From: Treponema sp. | Lineage (GTDB): Bacteria > Spirochaetota > Spirochaetia > Treponematales > Treponemataceae | DNA: 36,668 nucleotides | Direction: 5' to 3' | Assembly: GCA_022510845.1 (NCBI GenBank) | Contig: JAFLSR010000022.1 | Coordinates: forward strand, 1-36,668 | Shown here: piece after piece, positions 9,767-17,524 of the stretch | Layout: every line of letters starts with the position of its first letter | Position numbering within the stretch: position 1 is the first letter of the stretch | Program-made: the position numbers and the translations under genes | Notes under the pieces: generated by a model | Seen by the model: only the letters and a program-made list of their open reading frames with translations | The model's database searches: none | What the model was told of the DNA's origin: nothing

Positions 9767-10096
9767 CTATTTTTTAGGCTTTGTGGCTGCTCCTTCTTTT
9801 TCGGTGAAGATTAAATTTCCGTCTTCGTCGGCAGATATGTCCCACCGATCGAATTGAAAGTGATTGGACCACCCACCATACCTGTACTCAAACTTTTTGT
9901 CGTTAGCGGTAATCCAAAAGCCGAATGTTTTGGGGTTTCCGCATCGATATAGAATTTCACCGTTAAGATAAATCTCTTTTATATAATTTCCATGGTTGAT
10001 AAAATTTTGCACCATCTTTTCGTATTTTGGGTCAACCGCGAAAATCGCCGCCGTAGAAACAATTGCCGCGAACGCCACGCATAAAATTTTTTTCAT
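9767..10096 (-). CDS. Small exported protein of unknown function
   Basis: 109 residues with a clear Sec signal peptide (MKKILCVAFAAIVSTAAIFA, cleavage probably after AIFA), leaving a mature protein of about 90 residues. The mature part is rich in aromatic and charged residues (GFWITANDKKFEYRYGGWSNHFQFDRWDI split over residues 60-88), suggesting a small beta-rich periplasmic or surface protein; there is no lipobox cysteine and the ending is a lysine tail. I do not recognise the family. It is surely expressed: a perfect TAGGAGG precedes the ATG, a TTGACC/TATAAT promoter lies upstream and a strong terminator follows. That promoter has a G8/C8 tract in its spacer, which could make expression phase-variable. 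Confidence 0.75.
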   Translation of the reverse strand: MKKILCVAFAAIVSTAAIFAVDPKYEKMVQNFINHGNYIKEIYLNGEILYRCGNPKTFGFWITANDKKFEYRYGGWSNHFQFDRWDISADEDGNLIFTEKEGAATKPKK

Positions 10097-10123
10097 AAAT
10101 TTGCCTCCTAAAATATGACTTTA

Positions 10124-10151
10124 ATTATACTGCGTATTTGGGGGGGGTCAA
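10124..10151 (-). promoter_or_regulatory. Promoter with C8 tract in the spacer
   Basis: On the minus strand TTGACC (10151-10146) and perfect TATAAT (10129-10124) are separated by 16 bp. The eight C residues (plus-strand G8, 10140-10147) run from the last two bases of the -35 box into the spacer. One added base would give the optimal 17-bp spacing, so slippage would tune or switch the small exported-protein gene. Confidence 0.7.
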
Positions 10152-10229
10152 GTAGAGTTGGAAAAATTGTCCGCGCGATACTTTCTTCAGATTCGCCTTG
10201 AAACCGCTTCGCCGCAAAAATTTCCGATA

Positions 10230-10258
10230 TTGCACAAAAAGCGAATTTCCGCTATCAT
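10230..10258 (+). promoter_or_regulatory. Candidate leaderless promoter of lysC
   Basis: TTGCAC (10230-10235), 17-bp spacer, TATCAT (10253-10258), then only 6 nt to the ATG at 10265. Transcription should begin at or next to the start codon. No Shine-Dalgarno sequence precedes the ATG, which fits a leaderless mRNA. Confidence 0.5.
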
Positions 10259-10264
10259 TCGATT

Positions 10265-11602
10265 ATGATAGTAATGAAATTCGGCGGCTCTTCCGTGGCG
10301 ACTTCGGAAAGAATTCGGCGCGTGGCGGAAATTGTCCGCGCTTACCAAAACGAACGTCCAGTGGTCGTGCTTTCCGCGATGGGCGACACGACTGACTTTT
10401 TGCTTGAGGCTGCGGACTGCGCCTTGGACGGAAAAATCGAAATCGATAGAATAGAAAAACTTCATCTTGACACCGCGCGCGAATTGGGAGTCGATTCCGC
10501 CTGCGTGGAAAGTCTGCTTGCGGAATTGAAGCAGCTTCTCACGGGTATTTCGATGATACGTGAATTGACAAAGCGCACGCGCGACTACCTTGTTTCGTTC
10601 GGCGAGCGGATGAGCGTTCGCCTCATGGCATCGCATTTGAAGACGCTCGGAATAGGGGCGGCGTTCTTTGACGCATGGGACATCGGAATCGTGAGCGACA
10701 GCAATTTCACCAAGGCTGAACTTTTGGACGAAGTTTGGCAGACAATTCCCGATGCCCTAAAATCATATTGCGAAGGCTCGTGCGAAGAAATTCCGATTGT
10801 GACGGGCTTCATCGCAAAAGACAAAAAGGGCGAAATCACGACGCTCGGACGCGGCGGCTCGGATTTGAGCGCGACAATAATAGGGGCTGCTCTGGGCGTG
10901 AAGGAAATCCAGACATGGAAAGACGTTGACGGAATTATGACAGCGGACCCGAGAATTTGCGCGGCGGCTCGAACCGTTCCCGAAGTGACATACGAAGAGG
11001 CGCAGGAACTTGCGATGTTCGGTGCGCAGGTTTTGCACCCGCGCTCAATGCAGCCCTGCCTAAAAAGCGGAGTTCCCGTCCGCGTAAAGAATTCCTACAA
11101 CATACAAAGCGCAGGCTCAATCATCGTAAAGGAACACTCGCTTGTGCGCGAAGATGTCTGCGCGATAACTTCTGTAAAGCACGTTACTTTGATAGACATC
11201 GTGAGCGCGGGAATGCTCGGCGCGGCAGGATTTTTGGCGCACGTGTTCAACCAGTTTTTAAAATGGAACGTCTCGGTGGATTTGATTGCAACGTCGGAAG
11301 TTTCTGTTTCGCTCACTGTGAACACGAAGGCGGATTTGAGCGGGCTTGTGGAAGACATCTCGCGCGTGGCACAAGTGGGACTTCGCGGCGGCAAATCCAT
11401 CGTAAGCATAATCTGCGATTCGTCCAAAGCGAGCGGAATTCTTTCGCGCGGACTTTCCGCACTTTCTGCTGCTGGAATAAACGCGCAGATGATTTCGCAA
11501 GGCGCGAGCAAAGTGAACGTGAGCATTGTGGTGGACGACGAGCAGTGCGACACCGCCGTGCGGACGCTCCATGCCGAATTTTTTGAAAAGAAGAAGAGTT
11601 GA
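10265..11602 (+). CDS. lysC: Aspartate kinase
   Basis: 445 residues; phosphorylates aspartate, the first step to lysine, threonine, methionine and diaminopimelate. The kinase domain starts with MIVMKFGGSSV and contains GRGGSDLSA (about 196-204) and WKDVDGIMTADPR; the C-terminal third holds two ACT domains (from about 305), consistent with feedback control by an end-product amino acid. No homoserine dehydrogenase is fused. The start at 10265 is chosen because a promoter -10 box ends 6 nt before it; there is no ribosome binding site, and another ATG occurs three codons in. dapB follows after 21 bp, so the two lysine/DAP-pathway genes form an operon. With no leader, a lysine riboswitch is excluded. 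Confidence 0.95.
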   Translation: MIVMKFGGSSVATSERIRRVAEIVRAYQNERPVVVLSAMGDTTDFLLEAADCALDGKIEIDRIEKLHLDTARELGVDSACVESLLAELKQLLTGISMIRELTKRTRDYLVSFGERMSVRLMASHLKTLGIGAAFFDAWDIGIVSDSNFTKAELLDEVWQTIPDALKSYCEGSCEEIPIVTGFIAKDKKGEITTLGRGGSDLSATIIGAALGVKEIQTWKDVDGIMTADPRICAAARTVPEVTYEEAQELAMFGAQVLHPRSMQPCLKSGVPVRVKNSYNIQSAGSIIVKEHSLVREDVCAITSVKHVTLIDIVSAGMLGAAGFLAHVFNQFLKWNVSVDLIATSEVSVSLTVNTKADLSGLVEDISRVAQVGLRGGKSIVSIICDSSKASGILSRGLSALSAAGINAQMISQGASKVNVSIVVDDEQCDTAVRTLHAEFFEKKKS

Positions 11603-11623
11603 TTTTTTATACGGGAGAAAAAA

Positions 11624-12397
11624 ATGAAGATAGCCTTGGTCGGTTTTGGAAAGATGGGGCACTTGCTGAAAGTCGCATCCGAAAATTTGGGAAACGAGGT
11701 CGTGCTCACGGCAGACCCTTTCGCGCCGGACGCTGACGTGAAGAATGCCGATTCCGGCGAACTTTCTCGCGCGGTAAAAGGAAGCGGCGCGGAAGGAATT
11801 ATCGAATTCACAAATCCCTCTGTTGTAATGGAAAATCTCCGCGCCCTTGTTCCGCTTGGAATTCCGCTTGTAGTTGGAACTACGGGGTGGGCGCAAGGCG
11901 AGGGTGAGATTGCGGATTTGGCGGCGCAAACTGGCGGCACGGTCCTGCGCTCGTCGAATTTTTCAACCGGCGTGAATATGTTCTTCCGAATCGTCGAAGA
12001 AGCCGTAAAAATCCTTGAGCCGTTTTTCGAATACGACATCGCCACTTGGGAAATGCACCACAACCAAAAGGCAGACAGCCCGAGCGGAACGGCGTTGGAA
12101 ATCGCGCGGCGGATTTTGGCTAACACTTCCAAAAAGACGCAAATCGAAACAGACGCGTTCCACGAGCGTCCGCAGAAAAACGCGCTCCACGTTTCTTCAA
12201 CAAGATGCGGAAGCGTTCCTGGAACTCACAGCGTGATTTTCGATGGACCAGCCGACACAATCGAAATCCGCCATACCGCCAGAAGCCGCGAAGGTTTTGC
12301 GATGGGGGCGGTGCGCGCTCTCGTTTCCCTGAACGACGCTCTCAAAACCGGAAGGTTTCCGCGCGGAAAACTCTACGGCCTTGAGGACTTGGAATAG
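11624..12397 (+). CDS. dapB: 4-hydroxy-tetrahydrodipicolinate reductase
   Basis: 257 residues, NAD(P)H-dependent reductase of the lysine/diaminopimelate pathway. The N-terminal Rossmann motif reads VGFGKMG (residues 6-12), a variant of the usual GxxGxMG. GTTGW precedes the catalytic segment WEMHHNQKADSPSGTA, which carries the conserved His pair, the Lys and the SGTA dipicolinate loop. The C-terminal RxGxxxGTH element is CGSVPGTHSV. The start has GGGAG upstream. It supplies diaminopimelate for the cell wall together with lysC immediately upstream. Confidence 0.96.
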   Translation: MKIALVGFGKMGHLLKVASENLGNEVVLTADPFAPDADVKNADSGELSRAVKGSGAEGIIEFTNPSVVMENLRALVPLGIPLVVGTTGWAQGEGEIADLAAQTGGTVLRSSNFSTGVNMFFRIVEEAVKILEPFFEYDIATWEMHHNQKADSPSGTALEIARRILANTSKKTQIETDAFHERPQKNALHVSSTRCGSVPGTHSVIFDGPADTIEIRHTARSREGFAMGAVRALVSLNDALKTGRFPRGKLYGLEDLE

Positions 12398-12413
12398 ATT
12401 CCTGTGTTTTATG

Positions 12414-12484
12414 CGTAGGGAGTCTGCCTACGTTCGCTCCGCTCACTGCCGAGTTTTGCCGCGATTCGGCAAAACTCGCGCGGC
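12414..12484. other. Structured intergenic segment with two hairpins downstream of dapB
   Basis: CGTAGG (12414-12419) pairs with CCTACG (12427-12432). GAGTTTTGCCG (12451-12461) pairs perfectly with CGGCAAAACTC (12467-12477), with an alternative TTGCCGCG/CGCGGCAA pairing. No T-tract follows, so this is not a canonical terminator. It could be a dispersed intergenic repeat or a Rho-type or processing structure. Confidence 0.45.
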
Positions 12485-12526
12485 AATTTCGCTCGGGTCA
12501 AAAGCGAAAATTTCTTAAAAAAACAT

Positions 12527-12555
12527 TTGACAAATCCCCAGCCATGCCTTAAAAT
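12527..12555 (+). promoter_or_regulatory. Sigma-70 promoter of the sugar ABC ATPase gene
   Basis: Perfect TTGACA (12527-12532), 17-bp spacer, TAAAAT (12550-12555). A second TATAAT lies a few bases downstream (12561-12566). The gene has a strong TTAGGAGG ribosome binding site. Confidence 0.7.
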
Positions 12556-12585
12556 ATATGTATAATATAATTTTAGGAGGCCAAA

Positions 12586-13704
12586 ATGGCTAAGGTTGAA
12601 CTCAAAGCGATTGGAAAAATCTACGACGGCAATGTCCGCGCGGTTACCAATCAGAACATCACTGTTGAAGACAAAGAATTCTGCGTCTTCGTAGGACCTT
12701 CAGGATGTGGAAAATCCACCACGCTTCGAATGGTTGCGGGTTTGGAAGACATTTCCGAAGGAAAACTTTTCATCGACGGAGTGGAAATGAACAACGTTCC
12801 GCCGAAAGACCGCGACATCGCGATGGTTTTCCAGAACTATGCTTTGTATCCGCACATGAGCGTCTATGACAACATGGCGTTCGGATTGAAAATCCGCAAG
12901 ATGGACAAAAAGGAAATCGACCGCCGCGTTCAGGAAGCGGCCAAGCAACTTGATTTGGTTCAGTACCTCAACCGCAAGCCGAAGGCTCTTTCTGGTGGAC
13001 AGAGGCAGCGCGTTGCTGTAGGTCGCGCAATCGTCCGAAATCCGAAAGTCTTCCTTTTCGACGAGCCGCTTTCAAACTTGGACGCAAAACTTCGCGTTAC
13101 CATGCGCGCGGAAATCGCTTCATTGCACCACCGCTTGCAGGCTACGATGATTTACGTTACGCACGACCAGATTGAAGCGATGACGCTCGGCGACAAGATT
13201 GTCGTAATGAAGGACGGAAAGGTTCAGCAGATTGGCGCGCCGCTTTATCTCTACAACAACCCGATTAACAAATTCGTCGCGGGCTTCATCGGAACTCCGC
13301 CGATGAACTTCCTCACGGTGAAAGTCGTGGAAAAGGGCGGCAAGGTCGTAGTTGACGAAGGTTCGTTCACGATTGTTCCCACGGACGAGCAGCAGAAGCG
13401 TCTCAAGTCTTATGTCGGAAAAGATGTCTACTTTGGAATCCGCCCAGAAGACCTCACTTACAGTGAGAAGGCCGGCGAAAACGCGATGCAGATGAAGATT
13501 GTGAACAAGGAACCGCTCGGCGCGGAGACTCACTTGTACCTTGCCACAGGCAAAGGTCAGAACCTCATCGCAAAGACTACTGCCACCGCGTTGTTCCGAC
13601 TTGGCGAGACAGTTACGCTTGTTCCCAATATGGAAAAGGCGAAGTTCTTCTCTACGGAAGAAGGCGAACCCAACATCGTCGAGGACATCAAAAAGGAATG
13701 GTAA
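12586..13704 (+). CDS. Sugar ABC transporter ATP-binding protein (UgpC/MalK/MsmK type)
   Basis: 372 residues, the length of CUT1-type carbohydrate importer ATPases. Walker A GPSGCGKST (38-46), signature LSGGQRQRVAVGRA (about 138-151), Walker B VFLFDEPLSNLD and the H-loop TMIYVTHDQ are all intact. The roughly 130-residue C-terminal region with FGIRPEDL matches the TOBE/MalK regulatory domain. No permease or binding-protein gene is next to it: it has its own promoter, a TTAGGAGG ribosome binding site and a strong terminator. It is therefore probably a shared ATPase serving several sugar importers encoded elsewhere, as MsmK does in streptococci (inference). Confidence 0.93.
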   Translation: MAKVELKAIGKIYDGNVRAVTNQNITVEDKEFCVFVGPSGCGKSTTLRMVAGLEDISEGKLFIDGVEMNNVPPKDRDIAMVFQNYALYPHMSVYDNMAFGLKIRKMDKKEIDRRVQEAAKQLDLVQYLNRKPKALSGGQRQRVAVGRAIVRNPKVFLFDEPLSNLDAKLRVTMRAEIASLHHRLQATMIYVTHDQIEAMTLGDKIVVMKDGKVQQIGAPLYLYNNPINKFVAGFIGTPPMNFLTVKVVEKGGKVVVDEGSFTIVPTDEQQKRLKSYVGKDVYFGIRPEDLTYSEKAGENAMQMKIVNKEPLGAETHLYLATGKGQNLIAKTTATALFRLGETVTLVPNMEKAKFFSTEEGEPNIVEDIKKEW

Positions 13705-13770
13705 TCTGAATATTGACACAAGACGTTCGGGCGTTTAGTCCGCCTTTTGGTTAAGTATTCGATGCTATAT

Positions 13771-13811
13771 AAAAGCCGGCAGATGGAGCGAACCACTGCC
13801 GGCTTTTTTTT
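13771..13811 (+). terminator. Rho-independent terminator after the sugar ABC ATPase
   Basis: AAAAGCCGGCAG (13771-13782) pairs with CTGCCGGCTTTT (13796-13807), 12 bp around a 13-nt loop, followed by a continued T-run to 13811. Confidence 0.93.
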
Positions 13812-13897
13812 GTGCGCGTCAAAATCGGCGATGCCATTTCGCAGTGAAGCGAAAGGCGGCGATAGATAATCGTTTTTCGCTCCTGCCTTTTTATTGC

Positions 13898-13926
13898 TTG
13901 ACTTTCCCGCCTTTTTTTTATATAAT
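13898..13926 (+). promoter_or_regulatory. Sigma-70 promoter of the MATE transporter gene, very short leader
   Basis: TTGACT (13898-13903), 17-bp spacer, perfect TATAAT (13921-13926), 12 nt before the ATG at 13939. The predicted 5' leader is about 5-7 nt, too short for a ribosome binding site. It also rules out the in-frame upstream ATG at 13894, which would lie outside the transcript. Confidence 0.75.
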
Positions 13927-13938
13927 AGTGCACACTTT

Positions 13939-15336
13939 ATGGAAAACGATTCACTTCAAAATAAATCCGTTCACGCTGAAAACAAGATGGGCACGATGGG
14001 GGTGGGGCGGCTTTTGATTTCCATGTCCGTCCCGATGATGCTCAGTATGCTCGTGCAGGCTTTGTACAACATAGTGGACAGCGTTTTTGTTTCCAGAATC
14101 GACGAGGCCGCGCTCACGGCGGTTTCGCTCGCTTTTCCGTTCCAGACTTTGATGGTCGCGTTTGCCGGGGGAACCGCTGTCGGTATAAACGCGCTCCTTT
14201 CGATGCGGCTTGGACAAAAGAATCAGGATGCGGTGAACAAGACCGCCGTGAACGGAATTTTCCTTGCTTTCTGCGAGTACGTCTTTTTTGTGGCGGTGTG
14301 CCTCATCTTTGTTGATCCGTATTTGAAAAGCCAAACGCAAAATCCGCTCATAATTGAATACGGCCGGAAATATTTGCACATTTGCATGATTTCGGGATTC
14401 GGCTTCTTTTTCGGATTCACGTTCGACCGCCTTTTGCAGTCAACAGGAAGAACTTTCTATGCGATGATAACGCAGTTGACGGGCGCGATAACGAACATCA
14501 TCTTTGACCCGATTTTGATTTTTGGACTTGGACCGTTTCCGAAACTTGGAATCGCGGGCGCGGCGGTGGCTACTGTCGCCGGGCAGATTTTGGACGCGCT
14601 CGTTTCGATTTACTTCAATTTGCGCAAAAATGTTGACATTGAATTCCGCCTAAAAGGTTTCCGCCCCAATTTTTCTATCATCGGGCAAATATACAGGGTG
14701 GGGCTTCCTTCGATTGTGCTTCAAGCGGTCGGTTCGGTTACGGTTTACGGAATGAATTTGATTTTGGGCACGTTCAAGGGAATGGCAGACACTGCCATCG
14801 CGGTCTACGGGGTGTATTTCAAACTGAACAGTTTTGTCTTCATGCCCGTATTCGGACTGAACAATGGAATGGTGCCGATTGTGGCGTACAATTACGGCGC
14901 GAGAAATCCCAAGCGCATCACAAAGACAATCGCGCTGAGCGTTCTGTGCGCGTTCGGCATTATGAGCGTAGGAATGATTGTCTTCGAAACCATTCCCGGA
15001 GTATTGTTTTCCCTTTTTCACGCTTCCGAGCAGATGTTTTCGATAGGAGTGCCCGCGCTCAGAATTATCGCGCCGAGTTTTTTGGGGGCGGCGATTTGCA
15101 TTGTGCTTGGCTCTGCTTTTCAGGCTTTGGGAAAGGCCGTGTATTCGATGGTCGTTTCAATAGCGCGCCAACTTTTCCTTTTGCTTCCGAGCGCGTACCT
15201 GCTTTCTCGTTCGGGCATAATCCACAATGTATGGTGGTGCTTCGATATTGCGGAAATCCTTTCGCTCGCGCTTTCGCTGTTTTACTTTTCGCGGATATAC
15301 AGGAAAAGAATCAAGCCTCTTTCGCAGAATGCGTAG
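13939..15336 (+). CDS. MATE family efflux transporter
   Basis: 465 residues with about 12 membrane segments in two MATE repeats. N-terminal hallmark features are MGVGRLLISMSVPMMLSMLV, then ALYNIVDSVFVSRIDEAALT; the second half repeats the pattern (VGLPSIVLQAV, then FVFMPVFGLNNGMVPIVAYN). Such proteins export drugs or metabolites using a Na+ or H+ gradient; it resembles the MepA/DinF-type group more than NorM, but the substrate is unknown. The start at 13939 was chosen over 13894 because a strong promoter ends at 13926. It is a single-gene unit with no terminator recognised before the infC promoter; the palindrome TTTTCGCGAAAA lies near 15404. Confidence 0.92.
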   Translation: MENDSLQNKSVHAENKMGTMGVGRLLISMSVPMMLSMLVQALYNIVDSVFVSRIDEAALTAVSLAFPFQTLMVAFAGGTAVGINALLSMRLGQKNQDAVNKTAVNGIFLAFCEYVFFVAVCLIFVDPYLKSQTQNPLIIEYGRKYLHICMISGFGFFFGFTFDRLLQSTGRTFYAMITQLTGAITNIIFDPILIFGLGPFPKLGIAGAAVATVAGQILDALVSIYFNLRKNVDIEFRLKGFRPNFSIIGQIYRVGLPSIVLQAVGSVTVYGMNLILGTFKGMADTAIAVYGVYFKLNSFVFMPVFGLNNGMVPIVAYNYGARNPKRITKTIALSVLCAFGIMSVGMIVFETIPGVLFSLFHASEQMFSIGVPALRIIAPSFLGAAICIVLGSAFQALGKAVYSMVVSIARQLFLLLPSAYLLSRSGIIHNVWWCFDIAEILSLALSLFYFSRIYRKRIKPLSQNA

Positions 15337-15432
15337 GGCAGCGCGGAAAGTCATAGTTGGTCAATTTCGCGCCGAAACTCTCTGCATGATTTTTTGCGCC
15401 GCTTTTCGCGAAAATTTTCTCCGAAAAAGGTA

Positions 15433-15461
15433 TAGACAAAATTCTTCTTTATTGTTATAAT
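15433..15461 (+). promoter_or_regulatory. Promoter of the infC-rpmI-rplT operon
   Basis: TAGACA (15433-15438), 17-bp spacer, TATAAT (15456-15461). The leader of about 40 nt contains a small hairpin (GTGTT/AACAC, 15485-15497) just before the AGGAGG ribosome binding site. Confidence 0.75.
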
Positions 15462-15508
15462 ATTTCCACGCTTAATATATGTGTGTGTTTCAAACACGAG
15501 GAGGTCAG

Positions 15509-16051
15509 TTGGCAGACAGCAGGGGCACGCGGATTAACGAAAGGATTCGCGTCAGAGAAGTCAGACTTATAGACGATCAGGGCGAACAACTTGGGATTAT
15601 TCCTACGGTTGAAGCGCTGAGAATTGCAAGGGAAAGAGATCTCGACCTCGTTGAAGTCGCGCCAAACGCCAATCCACCGGTTTGTAAAATACTCGATTTC
15701 GGACGATACCGCTTTGAACAGGAGAAAAAGCTCCGTGACTCCAAGAAAAAGCAGAAGGTGTTGAAACTAAAAGAGATCAGGATGCAGCCCAAAATCGGAC
15801 CGGGCGATCTTGACACGAAAGCGAAGCACATACAGGAATTCCTTGACGAGGGCGACAAGGTAAAGGTTACGATTCGTTTCCGCGGACGTGAACTTGCCCA
15901 CACCGAACTCGGCTATGATGTCCTGAAAGAGGTGCTCAAACGGCTCACCTCGGCGTATGTCATCGAAAAGCCCGCCGCAATGGAAGGCAAATTCATGTCG
16001 ATGATGATTTCGGCAAAAGCCGGCGGAAACAAAGATGCTCCGCAAAACTAA
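15509..16051 (+). CDS. infC: Translation initiation factor IF-3
   Basis: 180 residues from TTG 15509. Both IF-3 domains are complete: N-domain [20 protein letters not shown] with the [18 protein letters not shown] hallmark, a lysine-rich linker ([17 protein letters not shown]) and the C-domain ending in [10 protein letters not shown]. The TTG start is supported by GAGGAGG 6 nt upstream; a possible in-frame ATG 30 bp earlier has no binding site. IF-3 discriminates against non-standard start codons, and infC commonly starts with a rare codon to allow autoregulation; TTG here fits that known logic. It heads the conserved infC-rpmI-rplT operon. Confidence 0.97.
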   Translation: MADSRGTRINERIRVREVRLIDDQGEQLGIIPTVEALRIARERDLDLVEVAPNANPPVCKILDFGRYRFEQEKKLRDSKKKQKVLKLKEIRMQPKIGPGDLDTKAKHIQEFLDEGDKVKVTIRFRGRELAHTELGYDVLKEVLKRLTSAYVIEKPAAMEGKFMSMMISAKAGGNKDAPQN

Positions 16052-16084
16052 CGTTCGCGCGTTGCGGACAAAAAGAGGTTTGTT

Positions 16085-16285
16085 ATGCCCAAAATGAAGA
16101 CAAAAAAATCCGCTTCGAAGCGGCTTTCCCTTACCGGAACGGGCAAGGTGAAGTACAAGAAAATGAATCTCCGCCACATTCTCACAAAGCGCTCTGCAAA
16201 AAGAAAGATGCACTTGCGCCAAAAGGGAATCCTCTCGGAAGCGGACGCAGCAAAAGTAAGGAAGCAGATGCTTCCGTATGGATAA
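16085..16285 (+). CDS. rpmI: 50S ribosomal protein L35
   Basis: 66 residues, highly basic. It begins MPKMKTKKSASKRLSLTGTG and ends HLRQKGILSEADAAKVRKQM, matching L35 in length and pattern. AGAGG precedes the ATG. It sits between infC and rplT in the usual order. Confidence 0.98.
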   Translation: MPKMKTKKSASKRLSLTGTGKVKYKKMNLRHILTKRSAKRKMHLRQKGILSEADAAKVRKQMLPYG

Positions 16286-16295
16286 GGAGTGAACT

Positions 16296-16655
16296 ATGCC
16301 TAGAGCAGTAGACGGACCAAAAAGAAAGAACAGGCGCATAAAGATACTGAAACTCGCCAAGGGTTTCAAAGGACGACGCGGTACAAACTTCAAGGCTGCG
16401 AAAGACGCCGTGACAAAGGCGTTGAACCATGCCTATGTGGATCGCCGCGACAAAAAAGGCAATTTCCGCTCATTGTGGATTGCTCGCATCAATGCGGCCG
16501 TTCGGGAAGAGAATCTTACTTATTCGCGCTTCATCTCGGGTTTGAACAAGGCTGGAATTACGCTTGACAGAAAGGCTTTGTCCAATCTTGCCATCGAAGA
16601 CCCTGCCGCGTTCAAAGCCGTCGTTGATACGGTCAAAAAGGCTTTGTCCGCATAA
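16296..16655 (+). CDS. rplT: 50S ribosomal protein L20
   Basis: 119 residues; the conserved [20 protein letters not shown] and the [18 protein letters not shown] segment are clear. It binds 23S rRNA early in 50S assembly. The AAGGAG ribosome binding site overlaps the rpmI stop codon, so translation is coupled. I see no copy of a typical L20-binding leader upstream of rpmI that would prove autoregulation. Confidence 0.98.
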   Translation: MPRAVDGPKRKNRRIKILKLAKGFKGRRGTNFKAAKDAVTKALNHAYVDRRDKKGNFRSLWIARINAAVREENLTYSRFISGLNKAGITLDRKALSNLAIEDPAAFKAVVDTVKKALSA

Positions 16656-16659
16656 AAAC

Positions 16660-16693
16660 ATCCGCGTTGGCGTAAACTTTTCGCCGCGCGGAT
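16660..16693 (+). other. Hairpin between rplT and the zapB-like gene
   Basis: ATCCGCG (16660-16666) pairs with CGCGGAT (16687-16693), with an inner GGCG/CGCC pairing. No T-tract follows, so readthrough into the division genes is likely; it may act as a processing or attenuation point. Confidence 0.45.
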
Positions 16694-16712
16694 AGTAAAA
16701 TCGAGGCGCAAA

Positions 16713-17210
16713 ATGATTTCGGTCGATAAAATTTATCTTCTCCAAAAAAAAGTTGAAAGCGCTGTTCAAAAAATCGAACGGCTCAAGTCAGAAAACGATG
16801 CTCTGCGCACAAAGTGTTCCGAGCTCACAAACGCGCTTTCTGAAAAAACGGAGCTTCTTTCAAATTTTATGGCGGACGAGAAAAAAATCGAAAGCGGAAT
16901 CATGAGCGCCTTGGACAGGCTCGATTCGGTGGAGAACTCGTTGCTCGACAACGCGATGCAGAATTCTGCGCAGAGTGTGGAAGAGCCGAGCAATGCGGAT
17001 TTCCATCCGCCGAAAGAAAGTTCCGCGCTTTCCGAAGCCGAAGACAGGACTGTTGCCGCCGAGGTTCAAGACGGCGCGCTTCAAGAAAATGAGCCTGCTA
17101 TGGAAAACGATGGGTTTGAATTCGGGGCGGATACCGAAGAGCGCGATTCGCTTTTCGGCGACACTTCGTTTGAACTTGACAATGAAGAGCCGCCCCAGGA
17201 AATCTTCTAA
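16713..17210 (+). CDS. ZapB-like coiled-coil protein (putative division factor)
   Basis: 165 residues. The first roughly 55 residues are a heptad-type coiled coil (KIYLLQKKVESAVQKIERLK followed by SENDALRTKCSELTNALSEK) resembling ZapB/DUF904 proteins; the rest is acidic, low-complexity and probably disordered. There is no signal peptide or membrane segment. GAGG precedes the ATG and zapA starts 2 bp after its stop, so the pair is translated together. ZapB works with ZapA at the FtsZ ring in proteobacteria; the neighbourhood suggests a similar partner here, but the sequence alone proves only a coiled coil. The acidic tail (about 90-165) is much longer than in E. coli ZapB, which is under 85 residues. 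Confidence 0.6.
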   Translation: MISVDKIYLLQKKVESAVQKIERLKSENDALRTKCSELTNALSEKTELLSNFMADEKKIESGIMSALDRLDSVENSLLDNAMQNSAQSVEEPSNADFHPPKESSALSEAEDRTVAAEVQDGALQENEPAMENDGFEFGADTEERDSLFGDTSFELDNEEPPQEIF

Positions 17211-17212
17211 AA

Positions 17213-17524
17213 ATGGCTGTCCTTCAAATCAATGTTTTGGGAACCTCGTTCGCGATGAAGGCCGACGAGGATTTGCCGTATCTCGAAAAAATCCGTGATT
17301 ACTATAACAATGTCTGCGAGGAAATTCGTCGCAACGATGGAATCGAAGACCAAAAGCAGATTGCTGTTTTGGCCGGAATCCTTATTTCCGACGAACTTTT
17401 CAAAGAGCGGCAGCGGCTGCTTCATCAAAGCGAAGCCGCGCAGAACGCCGACTCTGCTCTTGACGAGGAAGCCGAACGTTTGACGCGCATCATGATAGAA
17501 AAAATTGACAGGGCGTTGTCTTGA
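17213..17524 (+). CDS. zapA: Cell division protein ZapA
   Basis: 103 residues. The N-terminal VLQINVLGTSFAMKADEDLPYLEKI matches (in two stretches) the ZapA pattern of a short beta hairpin followed by YL..I..YYNNVC, and QKQIAVLAGILISDELFKER is the conserved helix; the rest forms the C-terminal coiled coil. ZapA dimers bundle FtsZ filaments at the division site. It is preceded by the zapB-like gene and overlaps the DUF188 gene by 4 nt (TTGA). Confidence 0.85.
   Translation: MAVLQINVLGTSFAMKADEDLPYLEKIRDYYNNVCEEIRRNDGIEDQKQIAVLAGILISDELFKERQRLLHQSEAAQNADSALDEEAERLTRIMIEKIDRALS

Noticed and set aside
13894..13938. Upstream ATG extending the MATE gene by 15 codons
   Set aside because: The codons overlap a strong promoter (13898-13926), so they would not be in the transcript.
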